Of a stretch of DNA of 64,000 bases, positions 51,281 to 60,700 are shown piece by piece. The stretch spans positions 42,255-106,254 of the forward strand of contig CANDJN010000004.1 of assembly GCA_947385085.1 (NCBI GenBank), written 5' to 3'. This DNA is from an uncultured Erysipelotrichaceae bacterium (lineage in GTDB: Bacteria > Bacillota_I > Bacilli_A > Erysipelotrichales > Erysipelotrichaceae). The notes beneath the pieces are model-generated. The model was given only the letters and a program-made list of their open reading frames with translations. It was not told the DNA's origin and searched no databases. Made by a program: the position numbers and the translations under genes. Each line of letters opens with the position of its first letter. Positions within the stretch are counted from its first letter, which is position 1.

Positions 51281-52581
51281 AGGGCAGGACGATAAAGCTG
51301 ATCGCTGTTCTGCTTGCGGTGACGCTTATGGTTGGACTATACCTTTATGAGCGGCAAAAAGTCATTGTTATTACATTTGGAATGTTTTCCGGGAGTAATT
51401 GGGATGTGCCCAACGGCGATAGCTATGTGATCATCGACCAGGCGATTGAACGATTTGAGCAGACGCATGATCGGGTGAAAATCGAGTATGTAAGCGGGTT
51501 GCAGAAGCAGGATTATGCGGAGTGGTTATCGCAACAGGCATTAATGGGAAAGCTGCCGGATGTTTTTATGGTTCGCTCCGATGATTTGCATATCTTCGCA
51601 AATGTCGGAATGCTGGAATCACTGGACTCTTACATGGAAAAGGATCCTAAGATGGACGCATCACGTTATTTTTCCCCAGCTTTACAAAGCGGTCAATATC
51701 AACAAAGGCAATATGTACTTCCTTATGAAAGCGTTCCGACGATGATGTACGTTAATAAGACCTTATTGGATCAATATGGAATCGCGCTGCCCGCTAATGA
51801 CTGGACGTGGGAAGACTTTTATAAAATCTGTAAAGCAGTGAGTCAAGATCTTGACGGGGACGGTGATTTGGATACGTTTGGCGTTTACGGTTATACATGG
51901 CAAAATGCTCTGGCAGCCAACTATGCGTCAATCCTGAACGAGGATGGAACGCAGTCTGAATTAAATCATGAAAATGTTTATGAAGCGGTAAGCTTTATGC
52001 GCAAATTGGAACAATTAAATGAACAAACGACGATAACCAGCGATATGTTTGATCAGGGAATGGTAGCGTTTTGTCCGATGCGTTTCAGTGAATATCGCAC
52101 GTATAAGCCATATCCATGGCGCATAAAAAAATATTCCAATTTTGAATGGGAGTGCATACCGATGCCGGCCGGTCCACAGGGTGCGAACGTTTCACAGCTG
52201 GATACGTTAGGCATCGGCATCAGTTCGCGCAGTTCCAACAAAGAATTGGCATGGGAATTTTTAAAAACGCTGTGTTATGACGAAACGACCCAGCAGAATA
52301 TTTTCCGTTATTCACAAGGTGTTTCCGTGCTCAAGGATGTCACCTCTTCACCGGCTGTCGCTGATATGCTTTTAAAGGACGTTCCGGGTGCGACAACGTT
52401 TGATATGGAATTTTTGAATGATACGATGGAATATGCATTGCCGATTGTAAAGTTTACTGATTATGATCAGATTGTCGCGGTGGCTGATAGTGAAATCCGC
52501 CGCTTGCTGAACACCAACGAAGATATTCCCTCGGCTCTTCAAGCGCTTCATGACCAGATCAACTCAATGTTAAATAAATAA
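51277..52581 (+). CDS. Membrane-anchored extracellular solute-binding protein, family 1
   Basis: A 434-residue type II binding protein. Residues 7-25 are a membrane anchor without a lipobox. The fold is shown by VITFGMFSGSNWDVPNGDSYVIIDQAIERFEQTHDRVKIEYVSGL, LPDVFMVRSDDLHIFANVGMLESLDSYM, YVLPYESVPTMMYVNKTLLDQYGI and WTWEDFYKICKAVSQDLDGDGDLDTFGVYGY. Family 1 proteins bind oligosaccharides. No permease is encoded with it. It is the last gene of an operon overlapping by four bases with the regulator and ends at a terminator, so a sensory role is likely. Confidence 0.9.
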   Translation: MKGRTIKLIAVLLAVTLMVGLYLYERQKVIVITFGMFSGSNWDVPNGDSYVIIDQAIERFEQTHDRVKIEYVSGLQKQDYAEWLSQQALMGKLPDVFMVRSDDLHIFANVGMLESLDSYMEKDPKMDASRYFSPALQSGQYQQRQYVLPYESVPTMMYVNKTLLDQYGIALPANDWTWEDFYKICKAVSQDLDGDGDLDTFGVYGYTWQNALAANYASILNEDGTQSELNHENVYEAVSFMRKLEQLNEQTTITSDMFDQGMVAFCPMRFSEYRTYKPYPWRIKKYSNFEWECIPMPAGPQGANVSQLDTLGIGISSRSSNKELAWEFLKTLCYDETTQQNIFRYSQGVSVLKDVTSSPAVADMLLKDVPGATTFDMEFLNDTMEYALPIVKFTDYDQIVAVADSEIRRLLNTNEDIPSALQALHDQINSMLNK

Positions 52582-52637
52582 GCTCATGGATGACTGTACG
52601 ATAAGCGCAGCCGGTACAGGATCATATGAGCTTTTTT
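52580..52637 (+). terminator. Terminator of the binding-protein/two-component operon
   Basis: AAGCTCAT / ATGAGCTT outer arms with partial inner pairing (GTAC / GTAC), then a T-rich tail. Starts at the stop codon. Confidence 0.8.
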
Positions 52638-52699
52638 ATTTGTTCCTGCATACTATTATATAACGAAAAGTCGATAAAGATGTAAGGATTGTTTTTTTT

Positions 52700-52713
52700 T
52701 GTAAGCGATTACA
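52700..52713 (+). promoter_or_regulatory. Catabolite responsive element (cre)
   Basis: TGTAAGCGATTACA fits the CcpA operator consensus TGWAANCGNTNWCA at every position. It lies about 55 bases upstream of the candidate -10 box of the first GH32 gene, so glucose control of fructan hydrolysis is expected. The other GH32 gene has no equal match. Confidence 0.8.
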
Positions 52714-52720
52714 AATGTCA
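52708..52720 (+). promoter_or_regulatory. 13-bp motif shared with the second GH32 promoter
   Basis: ATTACAAATGTCA here is identical to the reverse complement of 57655-57667. It partly overlaps the cre site. The surrounding TTGTAA-GCGA-TTACAA dyad (52699-52714) has a counterpart with a longer spacer at the second gene. Confidence 0.65.
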
Positions 52721-52763
52721 CCATAAAACATTACATACATCACTATCTTACTCTATTGTACTC

Positions 52764-52772
52764 TGATATACT
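52764..52772 (+). promoter_or_regulatory. Extended -10 promoter of the first GH32 gene
   Basis: TGA TATACT (52764-52772) with a weak -35, about 48 bases before the ATG; weak -35 suits an activated promoter. Confidence 0.55.
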
Positions 52773-52820
52773 TATCCTAGGAGTATTATATCGTTAACAA
52801 AATGAAAAGGAGAGAAGAAG

Positions 52821-55800
52821 ATGAGGAATTCTACGAAAGTATTGGCAGCCATGTTATCGTGTTCCATGGTTGTTTCCAATCTCATGCCATTTACGGTACG
52901 GGCATCAGAAGTAACAGAAATTGCCCCATCCGACATGGAAAAAGCAGCGCCAATGACATTGACAAACTTTTCGGGTGCTAATGTCAGCACAAATGGCAGT
53001 ACGGTTACGTTAGCCAATACCGGCGGCGACAATTTTGCCCTGAGTGAGGATATGAAACTCACCGCAGATGATTTCCATTACAGTGCGGATGTGCTCATAA
53101 CGCAGGATGGCCAGGTCGAGCAATCAGCGGCGTTGTTAATTGGGGTAGGAGATCGTGGTAATCCCAGCCAAGCATGGAAGGGCGCCAATGTTATCAACGA
53201 TAACGGCACCAATATTATGCGCTTTTTTAAAGTACCTAACGGAGAAGACTATACGCGCAAAAATTTGGAGAATTATGATTCCACAAAGCCTATCCATTTG
53301 GATTTGGATGTAAAGGCAGATGGCACCTATGTGTATAAAGTCACCAGTGAAGGCGGCAGCGAGAATGTCGTCAACGGTAAAATGGATGACTGGGCCGGCG
53401 GTTATATCGGTCTTTTGACCTATAAAACCGGAGCGGAATATTCCAATATTCAGTTTACCGATAGAACCGAACGTGCAGATGCGAGTCAATTTCATACAAC
53501 GTTAGAAAATTTTCGCGGTCTATCCGGATCATGGAAAATTACCGCGGAAGGAATGCACTCAATCGGAAATGGTGATAACTTCGCTGTATCGGATACCAAG
53601 ATTGAGAATTTTGAATATTCCGCAAATATCAATAATCTGAATAAAAAGGGTGCAGGTGCCTTGATGTTTCGCGTACAGGATCCTGCCAATCCCAAAAACG
53701 GATGCTACGTTATTAACGCAGATTATACGAATAATATTTTCAAACTGTTTGAATTCCCATCCGGAGCGAGTTTGGCAGAGGTTCCTTTAAGCAATGTGCA
53801 GCCCAATGAAGATGGCTCTTATGATATTAAGGTAATCGTTGTTGGTGAAAATATTTACGTTTATGTAAACGGCAAAGGCATTATGAGAGAAAAGGATAGC
53901 CGTCATAGCGGTGAAGGTTATCTGGGCTTATTGACATGGGATGGCAATATTGAATATCAGGATGTAAATCATAAAGAGGCAACAGCGTTACCCGTTGTGG
54001 AAGAAGCAGAATTAAACGGCTTTGATATACTGACAAAGGGCGTTACAATTACGCCGACCTTTGATCCTGAGGTTGTAGATTATGGTATGGATATTCCGGC
54101 AGGAATTGATCAGGTTACCATTCGGCCAAAATCTACCGGTGATGTGTATATCACATTAAAGGATCGCAGGGGTATTAATGTGACAAAAGCGGAACAAAGG
54201 GTAACGGACACATATACGCTGAATGCCAAGGATTTCCAATCGAATTTTATCAACATGAGCATTAGGGTAGAAAAGGACGGGTTCAGTAAATCGATCAATT
54301 TTGCGGTAAATAAGTGGCTGTCTAATGAAGAATTGGCAGCGCAGGATCATCGGGCACAGTTCCATGTGACGCCGCAGGTCAATTTTATGAATGATCCTAA
54401 TAGCATGGTATATGATTCTACCGATGGCTATTGGCACTTGTTCTATCAGTATTCTCCCGATATGAATTTTTACAAGCAATCACAGGCACACGTTCGCTCC
54501 AAGGATTTGGTGAATTGGGAACAAATGCCGCTAGGGTTACAGATTGATGAGCATGGTCTTATTTTCTCCGGCTCAGCAGTGGAAGATACAAAGAATACCT
54601 CCGGCTTATTTACCGATAATAAAGCGGGTGAATCCAAGCTTGTTTCGATTTATACTTATCACAATGAAAAAACGGGAAAACAGTCACAGGGAATTGCATA
54701 TTCCAAGGATCACGGTGTGACATGGCAAAAATATGATGGGAATCCCGTATTGCCGAACGAGGGAAACACCTTATCCGGTGGGGATTTCCGTGATCCCAAG
54801 GTATTCCAAATTGATGGTGATGATACACAAAGATGGTATATGTTAACGGCCGGTGGAGCAGCGCAAATCTTTACGAGCACCGATTTGATTCACTGGGCAC
54901 GTTCGCAGAATTTAACCTATAAAGACGGTTCACAGATTTACTCTGAATGTCCGGGATTGATTCCTGCTAAGGTGAACGGCACCGGTGATTTAAAATGGAT
55001 TTATAACGGCAGTGCCGGTTTCTATGTGGTAGGACACATGGATAAGGGCGCAGACGGCATTTACCGATGGACGGCGGAATCCGAAAAAATGGATATTGAT
55101 TCCAACGCCAATCCATGGGGGGGATTTGGCAAATATGCGACGATGACGTTCTTCAAGGATGGAACGGGGAAAAATCGTCAGATCGGCATCAGCTGGCTTC
55201 AGGACTTTATTGATTTTGAAGGAAAAACGTACAAGGGCTTACAGTCATTGCCGCAGGAATATGGATTAAAGCAAAGAGCCGATGGCAGCTATGTCGTAAC
55301 TTCCAATGTCGTAGAGGAAGTGGAGAAGCTGCGCGATACCGACAATATTTTGTATCAGAGCGGCAAACAGACGGTATCTTCTGATGATGAGAATATCCTG
55401 CGTGGAGTATCGGGAATTCGCTATGATTTAGAAGGTGAATTCACCTTAGGAAGTGCGAAGGAATTTGGCTTCAAGCTTCGTCAGGGAAGCGGAAAAGAGC
55501 TTATCTTCAAATACAATGCGGAAACTGAAAAAATGATTGTCGATGGCAGAAATGCCGGACATTCTGTAAATGGCGGTAATTTCTCTTATACGTTGAAGCC
55601 GTTGGATGGCAATAAGGTGAAGCTGCGAATAATCATTGATCAAGGCGCAGTCGAAGCGTTTGGCAATGATGGAGAGGCGAATATCTCCACCGCAATGTAT
55701 CAGGATAATCGCAATATTGGAATGGAATTCTATTGTGTCGATGGTGATGTCACCGTTGATTCCTTGAATATTTACGATATGAAATCAATGTATACCGGCT

Positions 55801-57563
55801 TATCCGGTTCACAATCAGAGGAAGCACAACTGTACTTAGCTGTAAAGGATCAAGTACAGGTCGATAGTGAATTCCGCGTGGATGCCAACATTTATCCGAA
55901 CGTGAAAAATGCATCCGATATTGTTTGGTCTTATTCGGGCTTAACACTGGTAAAGCAAGATAAAAACGGCCTGGTGCTGAATGCGGATAAAGCAGGTAAA
56001 TATACGATTAAGGCAACGGTAGGCAAGCTTTCAAAGAGTGTAACCGTGAATGCCTTTGTATCCGATTTTGATACAAATGTTATGTCTTGGGATAAGGAAA
56101 CAAATCAATGGACTATTGTAGAAGATGGAATGCGCGGTTCTAATACCGGCGGTGACAGCTTCTTTACCAGCAATACAAAGGTCTTTGCCGATCAGCCGTT
56201 TGTTTATGAAGCAGATATTACCATAAAATCAGGTACTGCGGCAGGTATTACCTTTGGCGTTAAGGATAAGAATAATGTGCTTGCGTCTTGGTTCTGTGCT
56301 AATATTACTCCGAATGAACACGGTGTCTCGGCAAAATTATTCAAAAATGAAAACGGTGAAAAATGGAGCATCGTCAAGCAGATCCCCAATACTACGCGTT
56401 CTGCTGTTTATCATTTAAAAGTCGAATACGATGGCGCAGGAACGATAGTGTATTATGTCAATGATATGGAAGTAGGAACAAAAACAAATGCGGGATTACC
56501 TGATGAAGGATACATTGGTATTCAAACCTTCCAATCCGAAGCAATATTTAATCACGTTTATGTAACGTATAGCGGCGCGACAGCCGTAAAGGTAGAGGAT
56601 TTGCCGGATGCCATTGTGGTCGCATATCAGGAACCGGATGTTTCTGCCAAGCTGCCTAAGCGTGTAAATGTTCGCTATGACAATGATGTGGTTCTTGCAC
56701 AGGAAGTTGTATGGAGCTATAGCCATGTGGACAGTGCCAAGCCGGGAAATTATACGGTAACGGGTACAGTTGAAGGACTTGATGTTGCGATTACCGTAAA
56801 GGTATCGGCGGATAAGACCGCATTGCGTAAGGCAATCGATAAGGCTTTGAACTATCAGAAAAACAATTATACTGTGGAAAGCTGGGATGTCTTGGCAAAT
56901 GCGCTGAAAAAAGCGCAGAAGACAATGGCTGATCCGGATGCGGATATGAAGACCATCGCAGCAGATACAATGTCGTTAAATGAAGCAATGGCTCAGCTGG
57001 TACGCATAAATCATGTGATCATTGATCAAAACGGCAATGGTGAAGTAAGAGGCGATTTAAGAGAAGCCGCAGTATTGATTATCGAAGATATTCTTGATCA
57101 ATTGAATGATACATTACAGCCAAGTGCATTGAAATATTACAATATTCATGGTCTGTATGAAGCTGGCATGTATGTAAACGGCAATGCCTATGAGCCGAAT
57201 GAATTCATCGAATTGCGCTTGAATTTACCAAAGGCAAAGCAACAGAACCGCTATATGCTTGCGCGTGTAGTCAATGGTCATTTGTTGATCTTATTGGAAA
57301 CCCGCATTGAAAACGGTCAGATTATTGCCGATGTGGATGAATTGGGAACCTATGCGATTATATCCATCAAGGATGAAAATAGCGGCGGCAATCAAACCGG
57401 TGTAGATAAGCCTTCCAATGATAAGAATCATAATGCCAATGGTACGCTAAGCAACGGTGTGAATACGGGCGATCCAGCACAGCCAATGGTATTGATGAGC
57501 TGGATGTGCATGGGGGCATTTGCATTGTATATCGCAATGAAAAAGCGTCAAATAAAAGAGTAG
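52821..57563 (+). CDS. Cell-surface GH32 fructan beta-fructosidase, multidomain
   Basis: A 1580-residue exported enzyme. Signal peptide 1-29; two lectin-like (ConA-fold) modules at about 45-215 and 220-385; a cadherin-like sandwich near 390-500; GH32 propeller 515-820 with catalytic Asp525 in NFMNDPNS, transition-state Asp658 in FRDPKV and acid Glu709 in SECPG; GH32 C-terminal sandwich to about 990. Then come an Ig-like unit, a third lectin module, a Big_4 domain, a FIVAR helix pair near 1320-1385, a conserved C-terminal module and the tail NTGD (1548-1551), hydrophobic stretch, KKRQIKE. The tail suggests sortase attachment. Substrate probably inulin or levan. Confidence 0.92.
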   Translation: MRNSTKVLAAMLSCSMVVSNLMPFTVRASEVTEIAPSDMEKAAPMTLTNFSGANVSTNGSTVTLANTGGDNFALSEDMKLTADDFHYSADVLITQDGQVEQSAALLIGVGDRGNPSQAWKGANVINDNGTNIMRFFKVPNGEDYTRKNLENYDSTKPIHLDLDVKADGTYVYKVTSEGGSENVVNGKMDDWAGGYIGLLTYKTGAEYSNIQFTDRTERADASQFHTTLENFRGLSGSWKITAEGMHSIGNGDNFAVSDTKIENFEYSANINNLNKKGAGALMFRVQDPANPKNGCYVINADYTNNIFKLFEFPSGASLAEVPLSNVQPNEDGSYDIKVIVVGENIYVYVNGKGIMREKDSRHSGEGYLGLLTWDGNIEYQDVNHKEATALPVVEEAELNGFDILTKGVTITPTFDPEVVDYGMDIPAGIDQVTIRPKSTGDVYITLKDRRGINVTKAEQRVTDTYTLNAKDFQSNFINMSIRVEKDGFSKSINFAVNKWLSNEELAAQDHRAQFHVTPQVNFMNDPNSMVYDSTDGYWHLFYQYSPDMNFYKQSQAHVRSKDLVNWEQMPLGLQIDEHGLIFSGSAVEDTKNTSGLFTDNKAGESKLVSIYTYHNEKTGKQSQGIAYSKDHGVTWQKYDGNPVLPNEGNTLSGGDFRDPKVFQIDGDDTQRWYMLTAGGAAQIFTSTDLIHWARSQNLTYKDGSQIYSECPGLIPAKVNGTGDLKWIYNGSAGFYVVGHMDKGADGIYRWTAESEKMDIDSNANPWGGFGKYATMTFFKDGTGKNRQIGISWLQDFIDFEGKTYKGLQSLPQEYGLKQRADGSYVVTSNVVEEVEKLRDTDNILYQSGKQTVSSDDENILRGVSGIRYDLEGEFTLGSAKEFGFKLRQGSGKELIFKYNAETEKMIVDGRNAGHSVNGGNFSYTLKPLDGNKVKLRIIIDQGAVEAFGNDGEANISTAMYQDNRNIGMEFYCVDGDVTVDSLNIYDMKSMYTGLSGSQSEEAQLYLAVKDQVQVDSEFRVDANIYPNVKNASDIVWSYSGLTLVKQDKNGLVLNADKAGKYTIKATVGKLSKSVTVNAFVSDFDTNVMSWDKETNQWTIVEDGMRGSNTGGDSFFTSNTKVFADQPFVYEADITIKSGTAAGITFGVKDKNNVLASWFCANITPNEHGVSAKLFKNENGEKWSIVKQIPNTTRSAVYHLKVEYDGAGTIVYYVNDMEVGTKTNAGLPDEGYIGIQTFQSEAIFNHVYVTYSGATAVKVEDLPDAIVVAYQEPDVSAKLPKRVNVRYDNDVVLAQEVVWSYSHVDSAKPGNYTVTGTVEGLDVAITVKVSADKTALRKAIDKALNYQKNNYTVESWDVLANALKKAQKTMADPDADMKTIAADTMSLNEAMAQLVRINHVIIDQNGNGEVRGDLREAAVLIIEDILDQLNDTLQPSALKYYNIHGLYEAGMYVNGNAYEPNEFIELRLNLPKAKQQNRYMLARVVNGHLLILLETRIENGQIIADVDELGTYAIISIKDENSGGNQTGVDKPSNDKNHNANGTLSNGVNTGDPAQPMVLMSWMCMGAFALYIAMKKRQIKE

Positions 57564-57572
57564 TTAGATAAG

Positions 57573-57600
57573 GCAGGATTGCTTATAATCCTGCTTTTTT
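57573..57600 (+). terminator. Terminator after the first GH32 gene
   Basis: GCAGGAT / ATCCTGC with an eight-base loop and six T. Confidence 0.92.
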
Positions 57601-57654
57601 AAGCACAATAATTGCCCCATAAATGACAAGTATCACAAGGTGAAGATCATTTAA

Positions 57655-57682
57655 TGACATTTGTAATGAAAACTGATTACAA
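57655..57682 (+). promoter_or_regulatory. Shared 13-bp motif and dyad upstream of the second GH32 gene
   Basis: TGACATTTGTAAT (57655-57667) is the exact reverse complement of 52708-52720. It overlaps the dyad TTGTAAT-N8-ATTACAA (57661-57682). Its centre is about 52 bases upstream of a TAAAAT box (57713-57718), against about 53 bases at the first gene. Confidence 0.65.
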
Positions 57683-57747
57683 TTATAAATAGTATTTTGT
57701 CCCTTTTTCCGCTAAAATGGTTTTAAATGGAAAAGGAGGCGTTAAAG

Positions 57748-60700
57748 ATGCACAGACATTTTTTCGCAAAAGGTTTGAAAGCATTGATGTGTTCCCTATT
57801 ATGCCTCAGTGGGGTTCATATCAGTGCAGTGCAAGTGGATGCGGCAGAATCATATCAAAATGATTACACGCAGAAGTTTCCGGATACGGTAACATTAGAC
57901 AATGCCGGCGGAGATAAAATCCAAATACTAAATTCACTGGGCACGGTAACGGGTGATATGACATTTGAGGCAGATGTAACATTGACAGATCCCAATGAAG
58001 AACAGTCAGCCGCGCTTGTTTTTGGTATAACGGATGATGCGATAGGCGACAGCACCTCAATTCGGGCTAATTTTCATAATAAAATTAATTGGAATGTTCC
58101 TGCCAGATTGTGGGGGTATGCTGTGCCGGATAACAAAAACACTACTACTCTAACTGAAGATGATTGGAAAGCACAGGGGGATCAATATTTAAAAAATAAA
58201 GGTCTTGATGTCACAAAGACGGTTCATATGAAAGTGGCAATTGTGGGCGATCAAGTAACCTTTACGATGAACAATCCTGGAGAAAGTGAAATCGTATTCA
58301 ATACGGCGACGTTGACTGGCTATAACGGTGGCAGAGTCGGCTTGATGACTTACAGCTCCAAGGCAGAATTTTCCAATATAAAACTCAATGGCAAGCAATA
58401 CGGGACCACTGAGAAGGATGGCAACGGCTTTGCGATTAACGGTTTATCGGATGATGCTCATGCTGTCAATGAAACTGCCGGAAAATTGGAAGCATTCACG
58501 TATGAAGCAGACGTGGATTTAACAGCCGGTCAGTCAGCGGCGCTTACATTCGGTATCGCTGATCCCAATAATCCGGGTAATGATTGGTTTGCGGCAAACA
58601 TCAACGGACTAGAATCAAGGATATTCCATGTAAATTCGTCCGGGGCTACGGATCTTGCTAAAAAAATTGATAATAATGGTTTGGATTTGCGGCAAAGTGT
58701 GCATCTCAAGTTGGACGTAGAGAGTGATGGTACGGTAAAATATTACTACTATAATCCATCAGCCAGTGATACAGAGAAAAATAATCCTAAGATGACAGGA
58801 ACGCTTACTGATTACAGCGGCGGCTATCTCGGTGCATTGACCTTTAATAGCAGTGCGAATTTTCATAATGTGACGATCACAAAGAAAGGATCACAAGGAT
58901 TAACGGATTTTACTGCGGTCAATGGGGCACCTTTAATTATTGACGATGCGAATAAAACGGTTCAAGTAACACAAGAGAGCGGCGATCACTTCGCTATGTA
59001 TAACGGATTGGAAAACAAGGCGAATGATTTTGTCTTTGGAGCAACAGTTGAATTAAAGACCGGTGCCTCTGCTGCATTGGTTTTCGGCGCCAATAAGAAG
59101 GATATGGTGCCAAGCAGCTGGAACGGCGCTAATTTTGATAGAAATAATGGCGAAAAGACGTTCCGCGTTTTTGGACCCGGCGCTGCGGATATCAGTATCG
59201 CCAATCCAGCGGCAGGTATTGTTTTTAGCCAACCAATCAATTTGAAACTTGATATTAAAAGAGATGGAAGCTTTGATTTTACGTATGGTAACGTTGGGCA
59301 AACACCGAAGGTAATCAGCGGTACCGTGGGAGACTGGAATGGCGGGTACATCGGCATTCTTACCTGTGGCGCAGATGCGGTTTTCTCAAATATTAGTTTT
59401 TTGAATCGTACAAAAACGGATAGTGCAGATAATAATCTGTCCAATGACGGTAGTTTTAAAACCAATTTAACCGATTTGTCCTATGGTAATGGAAATTGGA
59501 GCATTCAATCCGATGGACTTCATTCAGATGCAATTGGTAAGGGTGATTCCTTCTTATATACTAAGACAACCGCTAAAAACTTTGTTTATAGCACTGATGT
59601 TACCTTTGAAGGAGAACCCACAGGTGCAGCGGCATTGATATTCCGCAGCAATCAGGACAGCATGAATAAGGAAGCATATGCGGTCAATATTGACGGCGGA
59701 AGCGGTGAGTATAAATTATGGCGCTGGCAGAATGATGAAGCATATCAGCTGCGTGACACGGGACAAAAAGTGTCAAAGCCTAAAAATAATAAATATCAAT
59801 TAAAAGTCGTTGCTTATGATGGGTGGATTTCCTATTATGTCAACGGTCAGTTAGTGGCAAATACCGGTGATTATACCATTCAGGTAGGCGATCTTGGTCA
59901 GACAACCATTCTTAAAGAAGGATTTTTAGGCTTGCTAAACTTCAATGGCAAGGTCGTGTTTCAAAATACTTATTATCAAGAGCTGAAAGGTGACTTCAAC
60001 CCACTGCTTAACGGAATCAAGGTGGTTCCCAATAATGGCACGGTTGAGAATCCCGGTCAGTTTAACAGCACGGAAAGTGTCAAGATGATGTATGTTTCCA
60101 ATGAAGCAGCTACGATCAATCTTGTACCGACTAAGGCTTCGGCAAAGGCAACGGTGAAGGCTTATTTGAACGGCAAGGAATATGCGGGCTGCAAGAACAT
60201 TCCGCTTAACGTCGGTAAGAACATCATCACGGTTACCTCTGAGGTAAAGGATAATGCGACAGGCAGAGATGCTAAGGTCACCTATCGTCTGATTGTGGTA
60301 CGTAGACTTGCCGGTTATTATGATGAAAAATATCGTGATCAATATCACTATTCGGTAAAAGAAGGATGGGCAAACGATCCCAATGGTTTGGTATACTTCA
60401 ATGGCAAATATCATATGTTCTATCAGTTCTATAACGATTTGGCATGGGGACCAATGCACTGGGCACATGCGACAAGTACCGATTTAGTAACTTGGGAAGA
60501 TCAGCCGATCGCATTCTATCCGGATGAAAACGGTGCGATGTTCTCCGGTTGTATCGTAGCGGATGAAAAAAATACGAGCGGACTGTTTGACGGCATTGCC
60601 GGTGGCGGCTTGGTAGCGCTGATTACTGCGGATGGCAACGGACAGCGTATTAAGCTTGCATACAGCACGGACGAAGGTCAAACATGGAAGAAAACAGATA

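Noticed and set aside
57655..57682. A second cre site upstream of the second GH32 gene
   Set aside because: The best candidate, TGAAAACTGATTACA, has an extra base and no central CG, so it does not meet the CcpA consensus.
59935..60468. 177-codon minus-strand open frame inside the second GH32 gene (and a similar 159-codon one at 58986-59465)
   Set aside because: Both are mirror frames of conserved coding sequence, and their composition follows the sense strand's codon use.
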